A DNA stretch of 13,387 bases. It comes from Deltaproteobacteria bacterium. GTDB taxonomy: Bacteria; Myxococcota_A; Polyangia; Polyangiales; Houyiibacteriaceae. Location: the NCBI GenBank assembly GCA_003647035.1, contig QMMB01000033.1, positions 1 through 13,387 on the forward strand. Reading direction: 5' to 3'. Made by a program: the position numbers and the translations under genes. Of the stretch, positions 6,038-13,387 are shown in pieces (positions within the stretch are counted from its first letter, which is position 1; every line of letters begins with the position of its first letter). The notes under the pieces were generated by a model that saw nothing but the letters and a program-made list of their open reading frames with translations, did not search any database and was not told the origin of the DNA.

Positions 6038-6607
6038 CTAGAAAGGAGCCACCACCAAGGTGTATTCGATCATCGTCTGCTCCTCGGGGACGCCTTGTAC
6101 GTACACGCGAGCCAACTGCACCTGGTCGTTGCGAATCGAGACGAAGAACTCGCCTTCGTTGCAGTCGATGGGCGGTCCGGTGATTCGCGTAGCGTCGTTC
6201 CCGTTGACGTTGAGCAGCTCGACACGAGCGAAGACGTTCTCGTCCCCGTAGACATCGCAGTCGATGGAGACCGTGATTCTCTGGACGGGATTGCTGTTGT
6301 TCGGGAGCTCGAACTGGATGAAGTCCTCGTTGTCGCCGTCCTCGGCCGAGATCTGGTCGGTGTATACGATCTCGCGGGTGTTGGTGATGCTCAGGAACTC
6401 GTCGACTGCCGGATTCGCCGCGCTATCGTTGTCGAACGGAGCGATCAGATCCTCGACAATCTCGTCTTCGACGATTTCGTCTTCGACCACCTCGTCGTCG
6501 AACTCTCCGTCCAGGATCGGCTCGTCGACGAGGCCGGGGTCGCCACAGGCGATGGCGAACAGGGCAAGAAGGCTAAGGCAGGCTGCGTTGAGTAGGTACT
6601 TGTTCAT
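6038..6607 (-). CDS. Acidic lipoprotein with beta-rich C-terminal domain, function unknown
   Basis: The product is 189 residues. A signal peptide ends in AIAC, with Cys21 as the lipidation site. The mature N-terminus (22-60) is strongly acidic and carries three copies of a five-residue unit (EVVED, EIVED, EIVED; 39-53). Residues 70-189 alternate hydrophobic and polar residues as in a beta-sandwich, with two cysteines (in IDCDVYG and IDCNEG) that could form a disulfide. The pattern vaguely resembles pre-peptidase C-terminal (PPC)-like domains, but I do not assign the family. ATG 6607 is preceded by AGGAGAG with a 6-nt spacer. The gene has its own terminator at 5963-5995 and a 152-bp upstream gap, so it is likely a separate transcription unit. 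The expected location is the outer membrane or cell surface. Confidence 0.8.
   Translation of the reverse strand: MNKYLLNAACLSLLALFAIACGDPGLVDEPILDGEFDDEVVEDEIVEDEIVEDLIAPFDNDSAANPAVDEFLSITNTREIVYTDQISAEDGDNEDFIQFELPNNSNPVQRITVSIDCDVYGDENVFARVELLNVNGNDATRITGPPIDCNEGEFFVSIRNDQVQLARVYVQGVPEEQTMIEYTLVVAPF
6449..6493 (-). repeat. Three tandem 15-bp units encoding an acidic pentapeptide
   Basis: Three consecutive in-frame 15-nt units in the lipoprotein gene encode [EV/EI]VED. They differ at a few positions, so this is a slightly diverged minisatellite in the linker after the lipidated cysteine. Copy number could vary between strains. Confidence 0.7.
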
Positions 6608-6707
6608 GGGATGCTCTCCTAGTTGGGTGTTGTCGGCGGCGCGTGTCCGCCTTCACAAACCCCTACGCCGCCAACCCCCACTTGGATTAAGGGGACACGC
6701 TCTACCC

Positions 6708-6727
6708 GAAAATCATCCCTGATTTTC
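6708..6727. repeat. Perfect 8-bp inverted repeat in the 152-bp gap
   Basis: GAAAATCA and TGATTTTC flank a TCCC loop. The AT-rich arms stand out in GC-rich DNA. It lies 32 bp after the stop of the glutaredoxin gene and 101 bp before the acidic lipoprotein start on the minus strand. It could be an operator, a weak terminator, or part of a REP-like element together with the adjacent GGATTAAGGGGACACGC at 6684-6700. Otherwise 6608-6759 holds only the lipoprotein ribosome binding site. Confidence 0.5.
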
Positions 6728-6759
6728 CATACTTAGAGGCCACACCGCGAGAACGGGCG

Positions 6760-7428
6760 CTAGTTGAGGCGGCTTCGCGCTGCGGCGTTCAACGCCCTGT
6801 CCACGGTCTGGGCGCTGAAGCCTACGATGACCTCGTCGCCGATCTTGATCGTGGGCACGCTTCGGCGCGGATTCAGCCGCAAGTACTCCCCGCGCGCCGC
6901 GGCGTCCTCGTCGACGTCGTGCTCGGTAAACGAAATGCCCGCCTCCTGAAAGTACTTACGGGCGCGTTGGCAGACGCCGCACCAGGCGGTCGAGTACATC
7001 ACCACGGGTACACGACGGCGCGCGTAGGCGATCTCGGATTTGCTGGGCTCTGTTTGTCTCGGCTGTGGCCGTGCGCTTGCGGTCGTCGGACCGCCGGACA
7101 CACTGCTTCGTGCGACCGGCTTTTGCAGAGCTGCCGGACCGAGATTCTCGAACGCCCGGATGCGCTCTTCACGCGACAGCTCTCTGTTCCCGAGGATACT
7201 CCCGAATGTGATCACTCGAGTTTCCGAGGTTGCGGTCGACGTGGGCGGCCTTTCGGGAAGCTCCTCTTCGACTTCCTCGTCCATGGGCTCCGCCGGCGGA
7301 GGCGGTGGAGCCTCCATTGCGCGGACCGTGTCCTCGATGAACTGCGAGATCTCGTCGCACCCCGACAAGGTGGCGCAGATGCACAAGGCCCCCGCCCAAA
7401 GACCAATCGACGCGCGATATCCCGGCAT
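6760..7428 (-). CDS. Glutaredoxin-domain lipoprotein
   Basis: The product is 222 residues. Residues 8-24 form a lipoprotein signal ending in the canonical lipobox LSGC (Cys24). Residues 40-60 are a Pro-rich then acidic linker, and 61-135 are low-complexity with a short helical stretch (SREERIRAFENLG). The C-terminal domain (139-222) is a glutaredoxin/NrdH-like thioredoxin fold: VPVVMYSTAWCGVC with redox pair Cys150/Cys153, a second strand ISFTEHDVDED, SVPTIKIGDEVIVGFS with the cis-Pro at 192, and a final helix. The fold and CGVC site predict thiol-disulfide exchange outside the cytoplasm, where glutaredoxins are unusual because glutathione reductase coupling is absent. No strong ribosome binding site precedes ATG 7428. 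It lies 35 bp after the F420-type oxidoreductase gene on the same strand. Confidence 0.88.
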   Translation of the reverse strand: MPGYRASIGLWAGALCICATLSGCDEISQFIEDTVRAMEAPPPPPAEPMDEEVEEELPERPPTSTATSETRVITFGSILGNRELSREERIRAFENLGPAALQKPVARSSVSGGPTTASARPQPRQTEPSKSEIAYARRRVPVVMYSTAWCGVCQRARKYFQEAGISFTEHDVDEDAAARGEYLRLNPRRSVPTIKIGDEVIVGFSAQTVDRALNAAARSRLN

Positions 7429-7463
7429 GAGCAGCGAGTATCGTGCCGCGGGAGCGGGAGTGT

Positions 7464-7910
7464 CTAGAACTTGGCAGTCGGCGTCAGCACCACGACCGGC
7501 AGCTCACGCTTCGTGCGGGTCTGGTACTTCGACCACATGGGGTTGATCGACGCGCCTATTTCCCACAGGCGCTGGCGCTCGGCGCCCGTGGCCAGCGTGG
7601 CTTTGACATCCAACTGCTTCCGCCCCACTCGCACCGATCCCGCGGGATCCACCTGAAGATTCTTCCACCACTGAGGGTCGCGTTTGGCAGCCCCGTCCGA
7701 GCCGACGACTACATAGCTCTCGCCGTCTTCGAAGTAGACGAGCGGCGTCGAGCGAACCTGGCCAGACTTGCGGCCCGTGACCGACAGGAGCAGCGTCGGA
7801 AGACCGGCCCACGCGCCGATGCGCCCGCCACTCCGCTCGTAGACAGTAGCGTGTGTCCTGAACATTGCCTTGAGCGCGCGTGCACGCATGTGTTGGAAGC
7901 GGGAGGCCAT
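7464..7910 (-). CDS. Deazaflavin (F420)-dependent nitroreductase-like protein (Ddn / DUF385 family)
   Basis: The product is 148 residues, the usual length of this split beta-barrel family. Diagnostic sequence includes LLLSVTGRKSGQVRSTPLVY, followed by DGESYVVVGSDGAAKRDPQWWKNL and DPAGSVRVGRKQ. This is the core of the F420H2-dependent quinone/nitro-reductases (Ddn type), in which the GRKSG and GxAxxPxWxxNL segments line the deazaflavin site. A characteristic WxxxxxxxPMWxxYQ-like C-terminal helix is also present (IGASINPMWSKYQTRT). Whether the host makes F420 cannot be seen, and some family members may use other cofactors or bind lipids. ATG 7910 lacks a clear Shine-Dalgarno site. The gene starts 12 bp after the phosphofructokinase stop, so cotranscription is likely. 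Confidence 0.88.
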   Translation of the reverse strand: MASRFQHMRARALKAMFRTHATVYERSGGRIGAWAGLPTLLLSVTGRKSGQVRSTPLVYFEDGESYVVVGSDGAAKRDPQWWKNLQVDPAGSVRVGRKQLDVKATLATGAERQRLWEIGASINPMWSKYQTRTKRELPVVVLTPTAKF

Positions 7911-7922
7911 GGAGCGGATATC

Positions 7923-9113
<1,191 letters not shown>

Positions 9114-9157
9114 TCGGCAACCCTAGCGCAGGCAGGCTGTCGGGCTAGACGCCGGCG

Positions 9158-10417
9158 TTACGCAGCCGGCGGCGGCTCACTGACCCGGGCGATCGTCCCG
9201 CGGAGCGTTTCGTCAGCGACGTGCTCGTGAATCCAGTATCGCAGCGCCTTGCGCTTCGCGGTGTACATCGCCGCGTCGGCTTTTTCGAGGAGGCGCCTCA
9301 CCGATTCGTGGTCGACCTCGCCTCGGACCGTACTGGCGCCGGCTGGGATGCGCGGAAGGGTAGTCCGATCCCCGAAGTGACACTCCCGATCGGGGAAGAA
9401 GGCGACGCCGATGCTTGCACCCACGTGCATCGTCACGCCGCCGCCCGCGATCGGCTCTTCGATTGCGTGCGAGATTTTCTCCGCCAGCACGGCAACGTCG
9501 TTTTGGCTCTCGACGCCCTCGATGATTAGGGCGAACTCGTCGCCACCTATGCGTCCGACGAGGTCCGACGAGCGCACTGTGTCTTGCAGGCGGAGGGCCA
9601 CCTCTCTCAGCACCTGATCGCCAGCGGCATGTCCGTGTTGATCATTGATCAGTTTGAAATCGTTGAGGTCGATGAAGAACACGGCGCCCCGTGGTCCATG
9701 CCGGCGCGCGCGTTCCCAGCCTTGAATCAAGCACTCGGTGAGCAGTGAACGATTGGCGAGGCCGGTGAGCCAGTCCCGCACCGAGCGCTCCTGAAACACG
9801 AGCTTCTGTCGCTGGAGGTCCTGCAACAGCGCTTCGGCACGGCTCTCGGCCAACCAGGCCAAGCCGGAGAGCCCCACGGTCAGGGACGCCACTGTTATCG
9901 TCGTTGCGCCCCTCGCGACGGCACTCAGCGTCGGCCCAGCAGGCAGGAGCCCCATCGCGTCGGCGACCCCCACGACCACGACGCCCGTAACCGCCACCAG
10001 AGTCCAGACCGCCCCGCCCCGAACGCCCCGAAGGAGCATCGCCGACATCGGGATGCAGGAGAGCCACGGGTACGAAAGGCTCGAGACTCCGCCCAGAGTC
10101 CAACACTGAACGAGCAGGACGGCGAGGGAGCAGGAGAGGGTCCAGTTCGCCGCGATTCGGACCGAGCGTGTGCGCTGCAGGATGACCGGCGTGAGTACCA
10201 GGCTCATCCCGTACAACAGAGTCATCGGACCCGTGTAGGGAAGCTTCAGGTACAAGATGAAGTACGGGGCGAAGACAATCGTGAGGACCGCGGCAACCAG
10301 TATGAACCGCATCAGTAGAAATGCGTGCCCTCGGCTTCGGATACCGTCTTCGATCAGCTCCTGGGGAATGAAGCGCGCCAACCGTTGATCGAGCGGCCCG
10401 CTTTCAGGCGGGGCCAT
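9158..10417 (-). CDS. Membrane diguanylate cyclase (GGDEF domain)
   Basis: From ATG 10417 the product is 419 residues. Residues about 34-190 contain five to six hydrophobic helices (near 34-57, 64-81, 91-108, 115-132, 135-156, 172-190). A short coiled stretch leads to the GGDEF domain: DWLTGLANRSLL, FFIDLNDFKLIND (metal-binding Asp250), GGDEF at 291-295 and ASIGVAFFP near 334-342. RSSD (282-285), five residues before GGDEF, is an intact inhibitory I-site, so the enzyme should be active and product-regulated. About 29 residues are inserted after AFFP before the final LLEKADAAMYTAKR helix. ATG 10417 is preferred because GGGGAG lies 6 nt upstream; ATG 10456 would add 13 residues but has no ribosome binding site. 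It makes c-di-GMP at the inner membrane. It lies upstream of the phosphofructokinase gene, possibly in one transcript. Confidence 0.92.
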   Translation of the reverse strand: MAPPESGPLDQRLARFIPQELIEDGIRSRGHAFLLMRFILVAAVLTIVFAPYFILYLKLPYTGPMTLLYGMSLVLTPVILQRTRSVRIAANWTLSCSLAVLLVQCWTLGGVSSLSYPWLSCIPMSAMLLRGVRGGAVWTLVAVTGVVVVGVADAMGLLPAGPTLSAVARGATTITVASLTVGLSGLAWLAESRAEALLQDLQRQKLVFQERSVRDWLTGLANRSLLTECLIQGWERARRHGPRGAVFFIDLNDFKLINDQHGHAAGDQVLREVALRLQDTVRSSDLVGRIGGDEFALIIEGVESQNDVAVLAEKISHAIEEPIAGGGVTMHVGASIGVAFFPDRECHFGDRTTLPRIPAGASTVRGEVDHESVRRLLEKADAAMYTAKRKALRYWIHEHVADETLRGTIARVSEPPPAA

Positions 10418-10527
10418 GCTTCGCTCCCCGTGCACCCATTTTTTAAGCCACCCCATGCAAGCTTCAGACGATCAGTATAAGCAGCTGGCTTCGGAAGCGA
10501 AAAGTGCGCTAGCTCACACTCTGTCAT

Positions 10528-10983
10528 TTACTGCGGCGGCAGGGTATCGCGCTTCGTCACGGGCACTCGGAGTTGACGCATCTTGCTCAGCGTCTCGAGG
10601 CTCGTCTTCCAGCCCTTCTCGGGAATCGCGAACATCGAGTCAACGATTTCCGGAATGAAGAGAATAGGATCGCCGTTGGCGTTGTATCCGACCTGCAGCA
10701 GCGCCTCCTGCTCGAAGAGGCGGCATTGCTTCTCGCAGCAGTGAAAGGACTCGGCCGCGCGATAGAACCCTTCTCGGGGAAGCGGTTGAAGAAACCGTAC
10801 CAACCCCGGGTCCTCGATCGTGTGGCCCTTCGCCTCGAACTGTGCCCGGTTGTACCGCCACTCCTTCGGCAGATATAGGCCGGGGCCCGGGTCACCATGG
10901 TTATGAAAATACACGAGCCGGCCCTCGCCCACGGATGCAATGGGCCCTGTCGTTCGATACAAGCCGCACGGCGGAAGTTGCAT
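10528..10983 (-). CDS. Conserved-looking hypothetical protein with Cys cluster
   Basis: The product is 151 residues with no signal peptide or membrane segment, so it is probably cytoplasmic. Sequence character is strongly protein-like: GLYRTTGPIASVGEGRLVYF, then HNHGDPGPGLYLPKEW, a Pro-rich middle, FHCCEKQC (three Cys plus His within eight residues, possible metal or redox site), and FIPE with a C-terminal PEKGW segment. I do not recognise a named domain. ATG 10983 is chosen because the recognisable protein begins there; the frame continues upstream to 11301 but that part is only the antisense of the dehalogenase gene. No Shine-Dalgarno site is evident. It diverges from the haloalkane dehalogenase with 27 bp between starts and ends 110 bp before the preferred diguanylate cyclase start. 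Confidence 0.8.
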   Translation of the reverse strand: MQLPPCGLYRTTGPIASVGEGRLVYFHNHGDPGPGLYLPKEWRYNRAQFEAKGHTIEDPGLVRFLQPLPREGFYRAAESFHCCEKQCRLFEQEALLQVGYNANGDPILFIPEIVDSMFAIPEKGWKTSLETLSKMRQLRVPVTKRDTLPPQ

Positions 10984-10989
10984 GTCCCG

Positions 10990-10999
10990 TATCGTGATA
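10990..10999. promoter_or_regulatory. Possible shared -10 region of the divergent pair
   Basis: TATCGTGATA lies in the 27-bp gap and presents a -10-like hexamer on each strand (TATCGT forward, TATCAC reverse). Transcripts started from it would have very short leaders, fitting the lack of ribosome binding sites for both genes. No clear -35 elements were identified. Confidence 0.3.
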
Positions 11000-11010
11000 G
11001 AACCACAGCG

Positions 11011-11925
11011 ATGAGCAACTCCCCCGGACCGGAGGGCGGCGACTGGACCTTCGATGGTACGTGGCCACACCACCCGAGATACTTCGACACCGGAAGTGCT
11101 CGGATGCATTACGTGGACGAGGGCCCACGCGATGGCCGCCCTGTGGTGCTGGTGCACGGCAACCCGACATGGGGTTATCTCTACCGGCACTTCATCACGC
11201 CTCTGGTCGAGGCAGGGTACCGCGTGGTCGTCCCCGACCATCCGGGGTCCGGGCGCTCGGCCGCACCCAGCAACGCGAGCGCCTACACGATCCCTCGGCA
11301 TTCAGAACGTCTCATCGCGCTCATGGACTCCCTCGGTCTCGAAGACGCGACGGTGGTGGTTCAGGATTGGGGGGGGCCGATCGGGCTTTCGTGGCCTGCG
11401 CACCGCCCGGACAAGGTGCGGAGCCTCTACATCATGAACACGTTTGCGCATCGGCCGCCGCCTGGGACGAAGGTTCCGCAGATTCTACGCTTCATCCGAG
11501 CGCCCCTGGTTGGCGAGGTGATGATCAAGGCGCGCCACGCGTTCGTGCGGAAGCTCCTGTTTCAGGCGATTCGTCGTGACCGTCGCAACGACACCTTGCG
11601 CGCCGCCTACCTTGCCCCGCACCCGACCTACGCGAGCCGCACCGGCATCTTGGTCTTTCCTCGACAGATTCCGGACAGCCCAACCGGTTCGGTCTCCGAC
11701 TTCTTGGACGAGGTGCACACGGGGCTGATGCCTTTTCGAGATCGCCCCGTGGCGTTTGCATGGGGAACGAAGGACCCAGTGTTTCCTCCTGGAGTCTACA
11801 AGCGGCTCTGGCAGCCCGACTTTCCGGACGCGCCGATTCTGTGGCTCGACAAGGCCGGGCACTTTCTGCAAGAGGATGCGCCGGAGCTCATCGTCCCGAA
11901 CCTGCTCGAGTTCCTGGAGCGATAG
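11011..11925 (+). CDS. Haloalkane dehalogenase (alpha/beta-hydrolase, HLD-III-like)
   Basis: The product is 304 residues, the normal size for haloalkane dehalogenases, which hydrolyse carbon-halogen bonds to an alcohol and halide. Catalytic elements are all visible. The nucleophile is Asp119 in VVVQDWGG, followed by halide-binding Trp120. Asn51 lies in the oxyanion motif HGNPTWGYLYR. The acid Asp255 is in WGTKDPVFPP and the base His284 in KAGHFLQED. Nucleophile Asp, base His, acid Asp after strand 7, and Asn-Trp halide binding together match subfamily HLD-III (DrbA/DmbC-like); position 143 carries Asn (MNTF) rather than the Glu used by HLD-II. The nucleophile elbow is Asp-centred, which argues against an esterase. 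ATG 11011 fits the usual N-terminal WTFDGTWPHHPRYF segment. Native substrate is unknown. It diverges from the Cys-containing hypothetical gene. Confidence 0.93.
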   Translation: MSNSPGPEGGDWTFDGTWPHHPRYFDTGSARMHYVDEGPRDGRPVVLVHGNPTWGYLYRHFITPLVEAGYRVVVPDHPGSGRSAAPSNASAYTIPRHSERLIALMDSLGLEDATVVVQDWGGPIGLSWPAHRPDKVRSLYIMNTFAHRPPPGTKVPQILRFIRAPLVGEVMIKARHAFVRKLLFQAIRRDRRNDTLRAAYLAPHPTYASRTGILVFPRQIPDSPTGSVSDFLDEVHTGLMPFRDRPVAFAWGTKDPVFPPGVYKRLWQPDFPDAPILWLDKAGHFLQEDAPELIVPNLLEFLER

Positions 11926-11931
11926 CGCCAC

Positions 11932-11976
11932 CAAGGCGGGCGCGAGCTCGACGACGGCGTTGTCGTCGACGCCTTG
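11932..11976. repeat. Extended hairpin between the dehalogenase and helicase genes
   Basis: An outer stem CAAGGCG/CGCCTTG (7 bp) and an inner stem TCGACGAC/GTCGTCGA (8 bp) with loop GGCGTT stack with a 9-nt bulge on the left side. It starts 6 bp after the dehalogenase stop and ends 34 bp before the helicase start. There is no T-run, so it could be a Rho-assisted or processing signal rather than an intrinsic terminator. Confidence 0.55.
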
Positions 11977-12010
11977 AACCCCCGCGTGCGCTGGGCTACC
12001 TCGGGCAGCC

Positions 12011-13387
12011 TTGCGACTCAATGCACAGCAGCGGGCGGCCGTAGAGCACGAAGAAGGGCCGTTGTTGGTTCTCGCGGGCGCGGGTTCGGGCAAGACCCGT
12101 GTCATCATTGCGCGAATCGCGCGGCTGCTCGCGTCCGGTGTAGCGCCTAACGCGATCTTGGCGGTGACCTTCACCAACAAGGCCGCCAACGAAATGCGCG
12201 ATCGCATCGGCGCCACCGTAGGGGACGAAACGGCAAAGGCGATTTGGCTGTCGACGTTTCACAGTTTCGGGGTGCGGTTTGTTCGCGAGGAAGCCAAGGC
12301 GCTCGGTCTCGGCTCGCGCTTCACGATTTTCGATCAGGGGGACAGCCTCGGCGTCGTGAGGGAGCTGCTGCGCACCGAAGCAGAAGCCGATCGACGGCTC
12401 GACGCGCAGGCGATTCTCTCTCGGATCTCGCTCTGGAAGAACGCCCTCCGCGAGCCTGGCAAGGTGCGCGCCAAGGGAGACGAGTACGATCAGGTGGCTG
12501 CCAGTATCTACGGCGCTTACGAGTCGACCCTCGCCGATATGCATGCAGTGGATTTCGACGACCTGGTCGTCAAGCCTGTGAGGCTACTTCGTGATCGGCC
12601 CGGCATTCGAAGCAAGTGGCGCACTCGGTTTGCCCACGTCCTCGTCGACGAGTTTCAAGACACCAACGTCGCACAGCTAGACCTCGTTCGGCTGCTCGCC
12701 AACGAGCGAGGCAACGTGTGCGTGGTTGGCGACGACGACCAGTCCATCTACGGCTGGCGCGGTGCGTGCGTCGACAATATTCTCGACTTCGAGCAGTACT
12801 TTCCGGGCGCGGTCGTCACCAAGCTGGAGCAGAATTATCGCTCGTGCGCCCCGATCTTGAACGTAGCCAACTCGGCCATCGAGAAATCACGCAAACGTCC
12901 CTATGCCAAAGTCCTAAAGGCGACACGGAAAGGGGGCTCACCCGTGCGCATGTGCGTACTTCCCGAGCCGCAAGAAGAGGCCAAGTTCGTGGCCGCCGAG
13001 ATTCGAAGGCTCGAACGAGAAGGCACCGATCCGCGCCAGATTGCCGTGCTCTACCGCTCCAACACGCAGGCGAAGTTGCTCGAAGAGGAGCTCCGCATCG
13101 CAGGGATCTCGTACCGTGTTTTCGGGGGAACCAAGTTCTTCGACCGTAAAGAGATCAAGGACGGCATTGCCTATCTGCGGATCGCGTTGAATCCGCGCGA
13201 TGAACTTTCACTACGCCGGATTATGAACACACCGGCTAGGGGCCTGGGCGCTCAGTCGCTGCGGCACATCGCGGACCACGCCGAGGCACATCGCATGAGT
13301 CTTCTTCGGGCCCTGAGGAGCGCGGATCGCATCGAAGCACTCTCCGCACGAGCAAAGGCCTCGGCTGTCCGGCTGGGCGACGCGAGC
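12011..13387 (+). CDS. UvrD/Rep/PcrA-family ATP-dependent DNA helicase (3' end outside window)
   Basis: 459 codons are visible and the frame is open to the last base; full proteins of this superfamily 1A group have about 650-750 residues. It unwinds DNA 3' to 5' in repair and replication restart. The Q-motif LNAQQRAAVEH (3-13) leads to Walker A, AGAGSGKTR (22-30). Motif Ia is VTFTNKAANEM. The 1B region reaches VDFDDLV. Walker B is VLVDEFQDTN (Asp213, Glu214), followed by GDDDQSIYGWRGA (240-252, motif III) and QNYRSC (motif IV). The second core domain begins with AVLYRSNTQAKLLEEEL and continues to a segment like NTPARGLG. The start is the only in-frame candidate, TTG 12011, placing Leu3 at the usual LNxxQ site; a stop at 11975-11977 prevents extension, and no ribosome binding site is clear. 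The substrate group (UvrD, Rep or PcrA) cannot be separated from this part. Confidence 0.92.
   Translation, partial: MRLNAQQRAAVEHEEGPLLVLAGAGSGKTRVIIARIARLLASGVAPNAILAVTFTNKAANEMRDRIGATVGDETAKAIWLSTFHSFGVRFVREEAKALGLGSRFTIFDQGDSLGVVRELLRTEAEADRRLDAQAILSRISLWKNALREPGKVRAKGDEYDQVAASIYGAYESTLADMHAVDFDDLVVKPVRLLRDRPGIRSKWRTRFAHVLVDEFQDTNVAQLDLVRLLANERGNVCVVGDDDQSIYGWRGACVDNILDFEQYFPGAVVTKLEQNYRSCAPILNVANSAIEKSRKRPYAKVLKATRKGGSPVRMCVLPEPQEEAKFVAAEIRRLEREGTDPRQIAVLYRSNTQAKLLEEELRIAGISYRVFGGTKFFDRKEIKDGIAYLRIALNPRDELSLRRIMNTPARGLGAQSLRHIADHAEAHRMSLLRALRSADRIEALSARAKASAVRLGDAS

Noticed and set aside
9151..9170. GCCGGC ... GCCGGC pair spanning the diguanylate cyclase stop
   Set aside because: GCCGGC is self-complementary and frequent in GC-rich DNA, and no T-run follows; not good evidence of termination.
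10984..11301. 106-residue N-terminal extension of the Cys-containing hypothetical gene
   Set aside because: It is antisense to the conserved start of the dehalogenase, and its composition changes abruptly at ATG 10983.
11485..12216. 243-codon minus-strand frame between dehalogenase and helicase
   Set aside because: It is antisense to two well-supported genes and has no recognisable domain.

Overview
The window is GC-rich, densely coded bacterial DNA with strong G/C preference at third codon positions. Several things together suggest a Myxococcota / former Deltaproteobacteria genome: a Pkn-type Ser/Thr kinase, many lipoproteins including one with an acidic low-complexity stretch, an ECF sigma factor with a RskA-like anti-sigma factor, a diguanylate cyclase, and a 6-phosphofructokinase with PPi-type signature residues. 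This placement is an inference; no rRNA or other marker gene is present. I saw no rRNA, tRNA, CRISPR array, intact insertion sequence or replication origin.

Layout. 1-438 (+) is the C-terminal end of a PQQ-type beta-propeller protein. 480-2375 (-) holds a LAT-type amino acid permease followed by a cupin lipoprotein. 2393-3097 is a zone of gene debris: an AT-rich, 72-codon, C-terminus-like fragment on the minus strand beside a doubly truncated flippase-like (LPG_synthase_TM/UPF0104) fragment on the plus strand. 3098-3325 (-) is a small single-pass membrane protein with a near-perfect ribosome binding site.

3479-5945 (+) is the most interesting unit: three start/stop-overlapping genes. They encode a membrane-embedded Ser/Thr kinase (multi-TM N-terminus, C-terminal kinase), an ECF sigma factor, and a 91-residue RskA-like anti-sigma domain that lacks the usual transmembrane and periplasmic parts. 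The arrangement suggests a signalling module in which phosphorylation replaces transmembrane proteolysis as the release step for the sigma factor (inference).

5963-10417 (-) is a long co-directional run, read from right to left: diguanylate cyclase, 6-phosphofructokinase, F420-type deazaflavin oxidoreductase-like protein, glutaredoxin-domain lipoprotein, then (after a 152-bp gap) an acidic beta-rich lipoprotein ending at a canonical hairpin-plus-T-run terminator. 10528-10983 (-) is a Cys-containing protein of unknown function, divergently arranged with only 27 bp to 11011-11925 (+), a haloalkane dehalogenase of the HLD-III catalytic pattern. After an extended hairpin, 12011-13387 (+) is a UvrD/Rep/PcrA helicase that runs off the right edge.
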